64,000 nucleotides of DNA, from positions 248,001 through 312,000 of the forward strand of contig JADJWX010000028.1 in assembly GCA_016716135.1 (NCBI GenBank), given 5' to 3'. Position numbers and translations under genes: made by a program. This document shows positions 34,553-44,587 of the stretch, one piece after another; the stretch's first letter is position 1, and each line of letters opens with the position of its first letter. The notes under the pieces were generated by a model. The model was not told the DNA's origin. It worked only from the letters and a program-made list of their open reading frames with translations, and ran no database searches. This DNA is from Lewinellaceae bacterium (GTDB lineage: Bacteria; Bacteroidota; Bacteroidia; Chitinophagales; Saprospiraceae).

Positions 34553-35455
34553 TTACTGCCCGATCAGAATAGGCGCGGTTTTACCGTTTCCCATCACCAC
34601 AACTTTTGCGTTTGGCGATTTAACCAGTTCTTTTTGCACCTGTATCTGCTCGTATTGCAGCAGTTTATCGGTCAGGGTGGAAGTGAGGATACGTTGGTAA
34701 TCGGCAATACCCTGTGCTTCCACGCGTTTGCGGTCAGCTTCCTGGCGCTCCTTGTCGAGCACAAATTTCATTTTTTGTGCTTCCTGTTCCGCGTTGATCT
34801 TTGTTTCAATTGCTGATTTTACAGATGCTGGCAAATTGATATTCCGGATCAGTACCTGCTCAAGCACAATGCCACGATCCTTGAAAGCATCATCCATCGC
34901 ATCGAACAACCGTTGCTGAAATTCGTCGCGCTTACTGGAATACAGCGACACTGCGTCGTAATAAGCGGCAAAGTCCCGGCTTTTTGTACGCACCGTTGGC
35001 CGCACCACCACGTCCCGGTAACCTTTTCCAAGCGTGCGCAGAATTTCCGGTGCTTTTGCCGGAATGACCCGGAACAACACCGTCATATCGATCACGACTT
35101 CCAGGCCGTCAGCAGAAAGCACGCGGATAGCGTCGTCTCCCATTTTCTGGCCTTCGTCCGTTATGGCCGACATGGTATAGTTTTGTGTCCGTACGTCAAA
35201 CTCAATTACCTCAACCAACGGATTTACAACATTCAATCCTTCGGTCAATACACCCGGTTGTACTTTTCCAAACAGGGTTTGAACGCCCACGATACCGGGT
35301 GAAATTTGAACAAAACAGGAAGTCAGTATGCCTAAAACAACCAAGGCAATACCGATGTAGCGGCCCATTTTTCCAAAGGTGCCCATGTTGGGATTAGCTT
35401 TGGACAGGGTGTAGGCGAGAAAGGCGACAAATACGCCCAATATGGCAAGGAACAT
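34553..35455 (-). CDS. Prohibitin/SPFH (band 7) family membrane protein
   Basis: A 300-residue protein. Two hydrophobic stretches at the N-terminus (FLAILGVFVAFLAYTL and IGIALVVLGILTSCFV) precede the band-7 domain: ISPGIVGVQTLFGKVQPGVL, VLSADGLEVVIDMTVLFRVI, RDFAAYYDAVSLYSSKRDEF. A Glu/Lys coiled coil (INAEQEAQKMKFVLDKERQE) completes it. Prohibitin-like proteins form membrane rings and stabilise proteases such as FtsH. No partner is adjacent. A pheS gene lies upstream on the same strand. Confidence 0.9.
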   Translation of the reverse strand: MFLAILGVFVAFLAYTLSKANPNMGTFGKMGRYIGIALVVLGILTSCFVQISPGIVGVQTLFGKVQPGVLTEGLNVVNPLVEVIEFDVRTQNYTMSAITDEGQKMGDDAIRVLSADGLEVVIDMTVLFRVIPAKAPEILRTLGKGYRDVVVRPTVRTKSRDFAAYYDAVSLYSSKRDEFQQRLFDAMDDAFKDRGIVLEQVLIRNINLPASVKSAIETKINAEQEAQKMKFVLDKERQEADRKRVEAQGIADYQRILTSTLTDKLLQYEQIQVQKELVKSPNAKVVVMGNGKTAPILIGQ

Positions 35456-35557
35456 AAGCGATTTTTGATTTGGTGAATTGATTTAACAGACAACTTACGA
35501 CAGAACTCGCCGCCGGTCAACATTTTTAGATAAACAAAATATTGGCCGGGACGGGTT

Positions 35558-36589
35558 TTAGATCGCAGCCGAAAACTGCCGGAGCATGCGCACATCGTTT
35601 TCAAACAATAGCCGGATATCAGGAATATTGTACAAGCGAAGGGCCTGGCGCTCGATACCCATGCCAAAAGCGTAACCGGAATATTCCCGGCTGTCGATCC
35701 CGCAGTTTTCAAGCACTTGCGGGTCTACCATACCGCAGCCCAGAATTTCAAGCCAGCCGGTACCTTTGGTCAGGCGGTAGTTTTCTTCCGTATCGGTGCC
35801 CAGCCAAACGTCCATCTCCGCACTGGGTTCGGTAAATGGGAAAAACGACGGACGCAGGCGGATCTTAGGTGCGCCAAACATTTCCTGGGCGAAATAAAAC
35901 AGCGTTTGCTTCATGTCGGCAAACGAAACTTCCTTGTCGATAAACAACCCCTCGACCTGGTGAAACTGCGCATGCGAGCGGGCCGAGATGGTTTCATTCC
36001 GGTACACACGCCCGGGTGCGATGATCCGGATCGGGGGCTTGCGGGTAGTCATCACCCGGGCCTGCACATTGCTGGTATGCGTACGCAACAACATGCCCGG
36101 GGCGTCTACCACATAAAACGTGTCCTGCATATCGCGGGCGGGGTGGTCCTCCGGCGTGTTCATGGCGGTGAAGTTGTACCAGTCGTGTTCGATCTCCGGG
36201 CCATCGGCTACCACAAAACCGATCCGGCTGAAAATTTCGATGATCCGGTTCATGGTGATCGAAATCGGGTGGCGGGAGCCAAGCGGCATGGGCTCGCCAG
36301 GCGCTGTGAGGTCGAGCTGCCGGGCCGAAGCCTGTTCGGCATTCGCCTCCAGGGCTGCTTTGATCTCCTGAAAACGGGCTTCGGCCTGTTGTTTCAGGGC
36401 GTTGACCGCCTGGCCAAATTCCCGCTTCTGCTCGTTCGGCACGTTGCGCATTTCCTCCATGAAAGCCTTGACCAGGCCCTTGGAGCCCAGGTATTGAATA
36501 CGGAAATTTTCCAATGCCTCCGGGCTGGCCGGTGTTTCCTGTTCAAGTTTTGCAGTCGCTTCCGTTACTTTTTTTATCAGATCGGACAT
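35558..36589 (-). CDS. pheS: Phenylalanyl-tRNA synthetase alpha subunit
   Basis: A 343-residue enzyme subunit that charges tRNA-Phe together with PheT. The N-terminal coiled coil (about 1-85) is followed by the catalytic core: HPISITMNRIIEIFSRIGF, HTSNVQARVM, RNETISARSHAQFHQVEGLF (motif 2) and GMGIERQALRLYNIPDIRLL (motif 3). I took ATG 36589 (MSDLIKKVTEA), since the frame upstream starts in sequence that resembles nothing in PheS. pheT is not in the window, which is usual in Bacteroidota, where the two are often unlinked. Confidence 0.95.
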   Translation of the reverse strand: MSDLIKKVTEATAKLEQETPASPEALENFRIQYLGSKGLVKAFMEEMRNVPNEQKREFGQAVNALKQQAEARFQEIKAALEANAEQASARQLDLTAPGEPMPLGSRHPISITMNRIIEIFSRIGFVVADGPEIEHDWYNFTAMNTPEDHPARDMQDTFYVVDAPGMLLRTHTSNVQARVMTTRKPPIRIIAPGRVYRNETISARSHAQFHQVEGLFIDKEVSFADMKQTLFYFAQEMFGAPKIRLRPSFFPFTEPSAEMDVWLGTDTEENYRLTKGTGWLEILGCGMVDPQVLENCGIDSREYSGYAFGMGIERQALRLYNIPDIRLLFENDVRMLRQFSAAI

Positions 36590-36679
36590 AGTTGAAACAT
36601 CAAATTGAGCGCAGAAAAATTCCCGCCGCGTGTTTGGTGGCGGCAAAAATCGGAAAATTCATTGTTCTTTTTGCCGGTG

Positions 36680-37309
36680 TCATTGATTTCGACCGGGCAA
36701 CACGGCATTAAACCCGATCCCAAAAGACCAAATGGTTCCCGATTCGCCGGGGTTGACCATGAAGCCCAGCTCCGGACGGATCGCCCAACGGTCCAGATTT
36801 TGGCTCATGCCAAAGCCAAGGTTAAACCCGAGATAAACCTCGCCGTCGTCATCCGGAAAAATATCAGCCTTAGCGGCCAGGGTAGCTTCAAACATGTTGT
36901 TTGCCGGATAGGTGTACAACAATTTCGGGCTAAACACCCACTGGGTTTCATCTTCGGCAAAATACAGGCCGATGGGCATTGTGCCGGCAAATATCCCCGG
37001 CACAATGGCAACCTTGGGTGCCAGGTCAAGGTAGTTGACTCCGGAAGCACCTTCTTCCTTGGGCAACAGACGGATGTACCGCATTTTCAAGTCAAACCGG
37101 TCCGAAATACCATAGCCTAATCGCAGGCCAAAATTGTTGTTGACAGCTTCGGATTCACCCTCTGCATTGACCAGGTAATGAGAATAATGCCCCATGGCCT
37201 CGGCGTTTCCTTTGCCCAGCATGCGGGCACTTTCAAAACTGGAATTGATCGGAACAACACAGGCACTGAGGGCGGAAAGGAATAAAATTCCCAAAGTCAA
37301 ATTTTTCAT
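36680..37309 (-). CDS. Outer-membrane beta-barrel lipoprotein, unknown
   Basis: A 209-residue protein with a lipoprotein signal (Cys17 in LSAC). The body has alternating strands with aromatic ends (FGLRLGYGISDRFDLKMRYI, VFSPKLLYTYPANNMF, VYLGFNLGFGMS, TIWSFGIGFNAVL), the pattern of a small outer-membrane beta barrel. I recognise no named family. It lies between the pheS and histidine kinase genes on the same strand, with gaps of about 100 bases on each side. Confidence 0.7.
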   Translation of the reverse strand: MKNLTLGILFLSALSACVVPINSSFESARMLGKGNAEAMGHYSHYLVNAEGESEAVNNNFGLRLGYGISDRFDLKMRYIRLLPKEEGASGVNYLDLAPKVAIVPGIFAGTMPIGLYFAEDETQWVFSPKLLYTYPANNMFEATLAAKADIFPDDDGEVYLGFNLGFGMSQNLDRWAIRPELGFMVNPGESGTIWSFGIGFNAVLPGRNQ

Positions 37310-37417
37310 AAGGCAAGCATTTGGTTAAATAAATTTCAGATGCCAGGTTTTACACCTGTACTTGCCTTAAATCTAAGGGTTTACCGAGGTAAACGCCGGG
37401 TTTTGTTCCGGAAAAAA

Positions 37418-38887
37418 TCAGGAAAATGGAAACGTCAGCGTAAACGCGCTGCCCTTGCCCGGCTCGCTGTGCACATCCACAAAACCCTTGTGCGCCGTCA
37501 CGATGGCTTTGACGTAGCTCAAACCCAGGCCAAAACCTTTCACATCGTGAATGTTGCCGGTGTGCACCCGGTAAAATTTATCGAAAATGTGCTTGCGGGC
37601 TTCCTTGCTGATCCCCACGCCTTTGTCTTCGATCGTGACGGCAATACCGTTGGGAACATTGCGGGTGCGAATGGTGATTTCCGGTTTTTCCGGGCTGTAT
37701 TTGTTGGCGTTGTCCAGCAGGTTGTGCACTACGCTGGCAATATGCGTACCGTCGGCCTGAATGACCGGACGCTCTGCCTGAAGGTCCAGCGTCAGGCTGC
37801 CGTTGCGGCTCTCCACCTGCAAGCTGAAATTGTCAACCGCCTGCTTGATCAGTTCGTGCATGTTGGTTTCAGCCAGGCGGAGTTGAAAGTCTTTTTTATC
37901 CAATTGGGCAATTTGCAACACCCGCTCCACCTGGCTGTTCATCCGGCGGTTTTCCTGGCGGATGATATCCACAAACCGCTGGATTTTTTCGGGATATTTT
38001 ACAATGAGCGGGCTGGCAATGCTGTCGGTAGCCAGCGAAATGGTGGCAATCGGGGTTTTAAATTCGTGGGTCATGTTGTTGATAAAATCCGTTTTCATTT
38101 CCGACAGCTTCTTTTGCCGGTAAATAACCTGGATGGTATACCAGAAACAGAACAAAATGATGCCGGTAAAAATGACGGATAGCAACAGGGTTTTCCACAC
38201 CGAACCCAAGACCAGGCTGGTGCGGTTCGGGAAATAAATGGACAGGTAGCCCGGCGACTCGATGTCTTTTTGAAACAAGGCCACCCGGTAGGGCGAGTTG
38301 TACAGGGTGGATGCGCCACCCTGCGTCACCTGCGGGCTATTGTCCACCACCACATAGTGATCGTTGACCACCACAAAACTGTTGCGCGCCTTGGCATACA
38401 CACCGTACTGGTAAGGGGTATTTATGCCGCGGCTGCTGAGTTCCTCCTTCAGCGACATCGACAACAAATCGAGCTGAATGCGCTCCGCCAACGGCCGCGA
38501 ATCGACCAGCTGGCTGACTTTCATGTACTCCCACATCGTCATGTTGTCTTCAAAACTTTCGCTCCCGTCGACCGGATTGGGAAGGCTGTCGGCGCGGCTG
38601 ATGCGGCGGGTGGAGAAGCCGTTTTCCAAAAATTTGGTAGCCCGTCGAATGTTGCGGTTCGATTCGCTGGATTTGCCCCGGGTGGAGTTCAGGGCTTCGA
38701 GCACCGCCACGTCTTCGTAATACTGCAATTTGTCGGCCACCCGGTTGAGCGCGGCATAAATATATTTGTCAAACTGTTCCTCGTTCAGCCGGATACTCCA
38801 GCTGATCCAGTAGATCTGCAGGCAGATGACGCCGATAAGAGCGGCGGTCATCAGGCCAATGATCAGGCGGATACGTTGCGCGTTCAT
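37418..38887 (-). CDS. Sensor histidine kinase, orphan
   Basis: A 489-residue membrane kinase. TM1 (about 8-30) and TM2 (about 228-252) enclose a periplasmic sensor of some 200 residues. No HAMP domain is evident. The HisKA box is DFINNMTHEFKTPIATISLA with the phospho-accepting His; HATPase motifs are LLDNANKYSPEKPEI (N box), EDKGVGISKE (G1) and FGLGLSYVKAIV (G2). In Bacteroidota a response regulator gene usually follows such a kinase, but here the next gene is a barrel lipoprotein and none is adjacent, so the cognate regulator must be elsewhere. Confidence 0.92.
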   Translation of the reverse strand: MNAQRIRLIIGLMTAALIGVICLQIYWISWSIRLNEEQFDKYIYAALNRVADKLQYYEDVAVLEALNSTRGKSSESNRNIRRATKFLENGFSTRRISRADSLPNPVDGSESFEDNMTMWEYMKVSQLVDSRPLAERIQLDLLSMSLKEELSSRGINTPYQYGVYAKARNSFVVVNDHYVVVDNSPQVTQGGASTLYNSPYRVALFQKDIESPGYLSIYFPNRTSLVLGSVWKTLLLSVIFTGIILFCFWYTIQVIYRQKKLSEMKTDFINNMTHEFKTPIATISLATDSIASPLIVKYPEKIQRFVDIIRQENRRMNSQVERVLQIAQLDKKDFQLRLAETNMHELIKQAVDNFSLQVESRNGSLTLDLQAERPVIQADGTHIASVVHNLLDNANKYSPEKPEITIRTRNVPNGIAVTIEDKGVGISKEARKHIFDKFYRVHTGNIHDVKGFGLGLSYVKAIVTAHKGFVDVHSEPGKGSAFTLTFPFS

Positions 38888-38955
38888 GAAATTTGTGGTG
38901 TTTGGTTCGGTTAAAATCGGGTTGGGCCTTGTTGTGTTAAAACGGATTTGCTGCG

Positions 38956-38963
38956 CAAAAGTA
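38956..38963 (-). promoter_or_regulatory. Candidate -7 box for the histidine kinase; 407-bp gap
   Basis: On the minus strand TACTTTTG matches TAnnTTTG and lies about 70 bases before the kinase ATG at 38887; no TTG is found at -33. The rest of the divergent spacer 38888-39294 shows no gene, repeat or clear promoter for the rightward gene. Confidence 0.35.
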
Positions 38964-39294
38964 TGCCAATACGCCTGGGTATTCCGGGAAATTAACCTCG
39001 ACGTAACAAGATTATTCAGACATTCCGTTGAAAATCAACAGAGCGGTTTTTTGTGTTAAACCTATTGCCAAGAGCCGGGAGTATTAAAAGCATTTCAGAT
39101 ATTTGAGAACATTTTTTCGCGCAACATCCCTCTCCGCGCAACCCCAAAAATCAACACAGGCCTGTTTTATCCCATAATCCCGGTTCCCACATTTTTCAAG
39201 GCAGGAGTTAAGCACTTTCGTCGCTGAATGCAGCGGCGGAGACAGTTGATTGATTTTTTCACCCAATTTTCTCACTTCCCAAATTATTCGTTTT

Positions 39295-42200
39295 ATGAAA
39301 AATGTAATTGCATTGTTAAAATAGGGGGGTATTACTGACGCTTGGTTTTTACCAGTTAAATGCCCAATCACCCTGCGATTTCACGTTTAACCAAACTTCC
39401 GGCACCGACGTGCAGTTCACCAATTCATACACAGGCAACAATATTGTTTTTGAAAAATGGACCTTCGGCGATGGGAACTCCTCTGTTGATGTATCCAGTC
39501 CGCTGCACACGTTCTTGTTTTATTGTTTTCCACCGTATGCCCCCAGAACGTATCTCGTTACCCACCAAGTGACGGTTTTGGAAAATGAGGTGCCGGTAAC
39601 CTACACGTGTACCGAAGAGGTCACGGTAAACTGTGACGGTACTTCAAACTGTACTGATCGTTATTTCAATTTTGAGATAATCGGATGCACGGTGGCGTTT
39701 AATTCCAGTTTTGACGACCCGAATGTTTTCATTACCTGGAATTTTGGCGACGGGTCACCGCTGCAAAACGGTTATGCCGTGGCACATTCGTATGCACAGC
39801 CCGGAACTTACCTCGTTACGCAAGATTACGTCGCTTTTGGCGTTCCGGGTTCTTGCTCCCGCTGGGTCACGGTGGGTTGCTGCTGTGAGGCGATCAGCAA
39901 CTTTACGGCCAACCTGACGCTCGACTGCGCCACGCTCCTCCTTGATGCATATACGTGGTGCGAGCAACAAGGGCGATACAGTACGTGGGAACTACAAATA
40001 GGCAATGAAACGATCCAGCTCAACGATGGATTTGAGATCGACTGCGACCACGAACAAATCACAAATTATTCCACCTACACCGACGGCCCGCCGGTGCTCC
40101 GGCACCGCGTTTTTTGTGAGGGCGAAGAAGTAATTGTCAGCCAGGAACTTACGCCCCCCGTCGACGGAATTTTCATTGGCAAAGCCAACCCCTGCGGTGG
40201 GGGTGGTTGTCTGCCACCAACAACAAATATGACGGACTATGACGACGTTTTGCCCGGCGCTGCAATCAACGGGAGCCAAATCAATTACGATGTTTACGTG
40301 TCCGGTATGATTATCGTAGACAAAAGTTTTTCCTTCACAAACGGCATAAACATCTTCATGGGCCAGGCCACCGGTTTTGATGTTCCGGGCGGCAGAACCC
40401 TTGAATTTGCACGTGGCGTGAACGTTGTCGGCACCTGCTGTTTGTGGCGCGGTATATATGTGTATGGAAGTGGCACTTTTCGCTCGCAATGCGGCTCTGA
40501 TCCAGTACTGACCAATTTAATTGCAGATGCCTTGTATGCCGTACGGCCTTTTAATTCAGGCGGGGGCCAGCCCAGAATTGCCCTGCGGCAGACTATTTTT
40601 GAAAATAACCTGATCGGGCTGCGCGCTACCGACGGGGCATTTATTTTGCATGGCAGCGCCGGAACATTTCCCTATTTCGAGCGAAACCAGTTTGTTTCCG
40701 GGAACTTGATGTGCATCGGCTGTCTCACAGAAATTGAAGACATTTTACCCAGCCTTGGCCTGACTTACAGCATTGATCGTGCGCTGGCCGGCATGTGGCT
40801 CGAAGGAAATAACGGCCCGAATTCCCTGACAAATTTGACCATCTTTCCCTCGAATGAAGGTTGGCACAATACCTTTGACAACCTGGCCATCGGCATCGAA
40901 GCCCGCAATTTCAATTTTAATATGAAAGACTGCGCCACCTTCCGCAACATTACCAATAGTTCGCCGTACGGCTTCGGCCGCGGCATCAACTATCGGGATG
41001 TAACCGGCAATTTCAGCCTGGATGTGCAGGGCCTGGTGACCAACGGTACCAACCAATGGAACGCCAACGCCTTCAACAACTGCACCGTCGGCATACGCGC
41101 CGAAGGCCGGGAAGTGAATCCGACCACGGTTAATATCGACGACTGCCGCATGGTCAACATGCAAACCGGGATATACCTCGACGGTTTTTTCGGTAATATC
41201 GAAGGCCGCACGCGGCACAACAACATCGAAGCCTCCAGCCTGGGCATCGGCCTGTTCGACGCTTTTGCCAACGGCGCCCGGCAGTACCAAATCGACAACA
41301 ACGTGCACACTACCGGCCCCTTGGGCCGCAGCATTGCCGTGTACGGTACCGGGCTAAGCAATACGGCTTTCGTGGAAGTGGATCACAACCAGGTGGATGA
41401 TGCCGGCGCACTCGGCATCCTGGCCAATACCCACCGGAATGTGTACATCCACGATAACGACATTACCGTCAACGGCTCTTTTGGGGGTATCGTGGGGCTG
41501 AACGGCCAGTACGAGATCGAGTGCAACAAAGTGAGCGGCGCCGCCGACTACGGTATTCAGCTCTGGAACGCGCCAATTCGCAACGACCTTTCCTTCAACA
41601 CCGTGGACGGCGTATCGGAAGGCATGCGCTTCGAACTGGACTGCCCCGGCCAAAATTTCATCGAGTGCAATACCGTGCAGAATACCACCGGGCTGGGGCT
41701 GCATTATGTGGACGCCCGCACTGATGGGCAGTTCAATACCGGGAATAGTTGGACGAATACTGCGGGGGCTACGTTTGTGCCGGGAATGTATTTTCCGATT
41801 CAATCTCAATATGATGTGCCTAATCTAGCTCCCTGGTTTCCCATACCTTTAAACCCTGCCCTGGGTTGGTTTAACCTAAACGCCCTGTTAACACCACCGG
41901 CATGCGAGCAGGCATGCCAACCCGGCCTCTTGCCCCCAGGCGGCGGCGAAGAAAATCCCTTCGACACCGACATTGCCGGCGGAAATTTGCCCGGCGAAGA
42001 TTACGACCATTGGCGGCGCGAGCGCTACCTGCTGTACAAGCTGGCTCCCTACCCGGAGCTGGCGCCGACCGGCAGCACAATGGAATCGTTTCAGAATACC
42101 AAAGCTACTACCACAGTAGGCCGGATGGTTGCTATCGGTTTGCAGCTTATGGCTTTATTTGAGATTCCCGTTGCGGAACAATCTACTTTAACTACTAACG

Positions 42201-42928
42201 AAGCACAGATGCTGGCCAAGTCTGCGCAAATAGCAGCCATAGATCAGACGCTTTCGGAGGAATTGACTCCGGCTGAATACGAGGCCCTGATTTCCCAGCG
42301 CGAAACGCTGAATACAGAAATTGCGGCGCTGCTCGCCCAAAGCAATAGCATTTTGGCCCAATTGCAAATGGCCCGCAATGCCCAGGCCGATGTTTTGCTG
42401 ACGCAGTTGAGCGCTATCGCTGCCCTGGCTGTTCATGAGCAGAATGAAAAGGAAGTGTTGGGTATTTATTTGCAAAGTATTGCGCAAGGTCATGCACCTG
42501 ATGTTACACAGCTATCCACGCTGAAATCTATCGGGGAGCAGTGCCCGCGCGAGGGTGGCCCGGCGGCGGTGTACATGGCGGCGAATTTGTACGAAGGGAT
42601 AAGCGGTGAAACGATTGAGCAGGATGATTGCGGGACAGAGGCCCGGAACCAGAGAGATCAAATGCAAATGCCTGTGTCTGGCAGTTTTCATGTGCGTGCT
42701 TTTCCTAACCCAACAGGAGGCCTGTTGCAAGTGGCCATTGAGCGTGGCCAGGCGCCTTATACAATCCGTGCAATTGATTTGCTTGGAAGGGAGGTAGCCA
42801 GGCAAGAGCTCATAGCGGCAGAGAATCCAACCATCGATACCAAATCTTTTACGAGTGGTGTGTATCGCTTGCAGGTGCTCGATGCTTCCGGTACTCAAGC
42901 CATCAGGACATTTATTGTGAAACACTGA
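39295..42928 (+). CDS. T9SS surface protein with PKD and beta-helix; signal peptide out of frame
   Basis: The long frame (in-frame start at GTG 39410) lacks a signal peptide, but its codons extend up to 39320 and spell LLTLGFYQLNAQSPCDF, a typical signal-peptide end. An ATG at 39295 (MKNVIALLK) supplies the missing start in another frame; a one-base shift in the A4/G6 runs near 39318-39328 joins them. Domains: two PKD-like repeats (EKWTFGDGNSS, ITWNFGDGSPL), a right-handed beta-helix of about 400 residues (for example NNLIGLRATDGAFILHG), an acidic helical coil, and a C-terminal sorting domain (VRAFPNPTGGLLQV to the end). Secretion by T9SS and attachment to the surface are inferred. About 1200 residues in all. 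Confidence 0.75.
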
Positions 42929-42944
42929 TTTTCTAATACTTATT

Positions 42945-42976
42945 GGCACGGCAAGCGCGTACACGTTTGCCGTGCC
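42945..42976 (+). other. Hairpin just before the start codon at 42987
   Basis: The stem GGCACGGCAAGCG (42945-42957) / CGTTTGCCGTGCC (42964-42976) has one G-U pair and a 6-base loop. It ends 10 bases before the ATG at 42987. There is no T run after it, so it is a weak terminator; it may instead limit translation or decouple this gene from the upstream one. Confidence 0.5.
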
Positions 42977-42986
42977 TTGCTTTGAT

Positions 42987-44522
42987 ATGAAAAATATTAT
43001 TTTATTGCTCCTTGCAGGAACTCCAGCCTTTCTTTCTGCCCAGAAACACGATAACACCTGGATATACAGCCAAAAAAGCGTCAACCCATTGGTAAAAACA
43101 ACCAAAATAGATTTCTCCAATGGTTATCCGGTTTTCACCCCAACTGAGTTTGAAGGTAGCTTTGTTGCCTTCACCAGTTCGATGAGTGATTCTATTGGGA
43201 ATTTGCTCTTTTATACAAACGGCTGCCATATTTATGATAATTCTGGAAAAATGATGGCAAATGGTGATACTATAAATAGTCCTCCCACTAGTTACTGGAT
43301 AGACTTTTGTAATGGTATTAGTCCTTCATTTAGACAAGCACATGCAGGATTTGCATTACCTGATCCAAGGCTTGGCAATAGATATTATCTATTTTATATA
43401 GACGCCGGACGTTGGGATGAACCGCCTTCAATAATTGGATTGAATTATAGTCTTATCGATATGGATACCCCCGATAAATTAGGAGTGGTAGTAGAAAAAG
43501 ACGTTCCGCTTCTAGAAAATGGTCTATTTGAAGTAGCCGCCGCCGCACGCCACGGCAACGGCCGCGACTGGTGGATTGTGGCGCCCAATGCCAAAACAGC
43601 CAACCCGAAACTTTATCGTTTCCTGCTGACTCCGGATGGAATACAAGGGCCGTTTGAACAAAAAAATGCATACGAAGTCATCGATTCCACTTCTTATGGA
43701 GGTGGGCAAATCCTACTATTCACTCCCGACGGCTCAAAACTCATCCAATACCATATCTATTACGGCTTCATCATCTACGACTTCGACCGCTGCACCGGCT
43801 TGATCAGTAATCCGGTAAAAGTGCTCTCGCCTGTGCCGTACGATACCTGGGAGGGCCTGGACATGGAAGTATCGGCCAATAGCCGCTTTGCGTATGTGAT
43901 CCTGGGCCAGCAAAAGAAGATCGTGCAGTATGATCTCTATGCGCCGGACATTGCCCTGTCGGGCGATACGGTAGCCGTTTATGATGGATTTACGTACAAT
44001 GGATTCCCATTGGCCTTTGGTTGGATGGAGCGCGCACCCAATGGAAAAATTTACATAGCTGCCTGCTGCTTCCACATGCACGTCATCGAAAATCCCGACC
44101 TGAAAGGCGCGGCCTGCGACGTACGCCAGCACTCCGTAGAGCTGCCTACCTGGATCTACGGCTCGCTGCCCTACATGCCCAACTACCGCCTCTACGACCT
44201 GCCCGGCAGCCCCTGCGATACGCTCGGCATCAACGACCCGGTGTCGGCGGCGGACGGGCCGGCGCAACCGGGGTCTGCATTCCAACTATATCCCAACCCG
44301 GCTTCCAATGAAGTATGGCTGGCCATCGAGGGCGGCGCGCCGGCAGGCATGCGGGTGGCGCTGCTGGATGTGGCAGGGTGGGTGGCGCTGTCTGAGCCGG
44401 TGGCGCAAGGGGCGGAGCGGAAGGTTCTGGCGCTGGGGCATTTGCCGGCGGGGTTGTATTTTGTGAGGGTGGAGGTTGCCGGAAATACACAGGACGTTTT
44501 CAAACTGAGTATTTTGAGGTAA
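42987..44522 (+). CDS. T9SS-sorted secreted protein with beta-propeller-like body
   Basis: A 511-residue protein with a signal peptide (MKNIILLLLAGTPAFLSAQ). The body has blade-like repeats (FVAFTSSMSDSIGNLLFYTN, ILLFTPDGSKLIQYHIYYGF, LDMEVSANSRFAYVILGQQ) typical of seven-bladed propellers. The C-terminus is a T9SS type A sorting domain (FQLYPNPASNEVWLAI, ALGHLPAGLYFVRVEV). Part of the gene, about 43200-43510, is AT-rich against the rest. The start at ATG 42987 rather than 42972 fits the signal peptide. It follows the previous surface-protein gene after 58 bases and a hairpin. Confidence 0.85.
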   Translation: MKNIILLLLAGTPAFLSAQKHDNTWIYSQKSVNPLVKTTKIDFSNGYPVFTPTEFEGSFVAFTSSMSDSIGNLLFYTNGCHIYDNSGKMMANGDTINSPPTSYWIDFCNGISPSFRQAHAGFALPDPRLGNRYYLFYIDAGRWDEPPSIIGLNYSLIDMDTPDKLGVVVEKDVPLLENGLFEVAAAARHGNGRDWWIVAPNAKTANPKLYRFLLTPDGIQGPFEQKNAYEVIDSTSYGGGQILLFTPDGSKLIQYHIYYGFIIYDFDRCTGLISNPVKVLSPVPYDTWEGLDMEVSANSRFAYVILGQQKKIVQYDLYAPDIALSGDTVAVYDGFTYNGFPLAFGWMERAPNGKIYIAACCFHMHVIENPDLKGAACDVRQHSVELPTWIYGSLPYMPNYRLYDLPGSPCDTLGINDPVSAADGPAQPGSAFQLYPNPASNEVWLAIEGGAPAGMRVALLDVAGWVALSEPVAQGAERKVLALGHLPAGLYFVRVEVAGNTQDVFKLSILR

Positions 44523-44550
44523 AGTCGGGCCGGTCACGCCCGCCATTGGT

Positions 44551-44558
44551 TATCTTTG
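44551..44558 (+). promoter_or_regulatory. Candidate -7 promoter box TATCTTTG
   Basis: TATCTTTG is a full match to TAnnTTTG, 29 bases before the ATG at 44588. No TTG at -33 was found. Confidence 0.5.
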
Positions 44559-44587
44559 TCTGGATCAACGTTCACAACTGCCGGATC

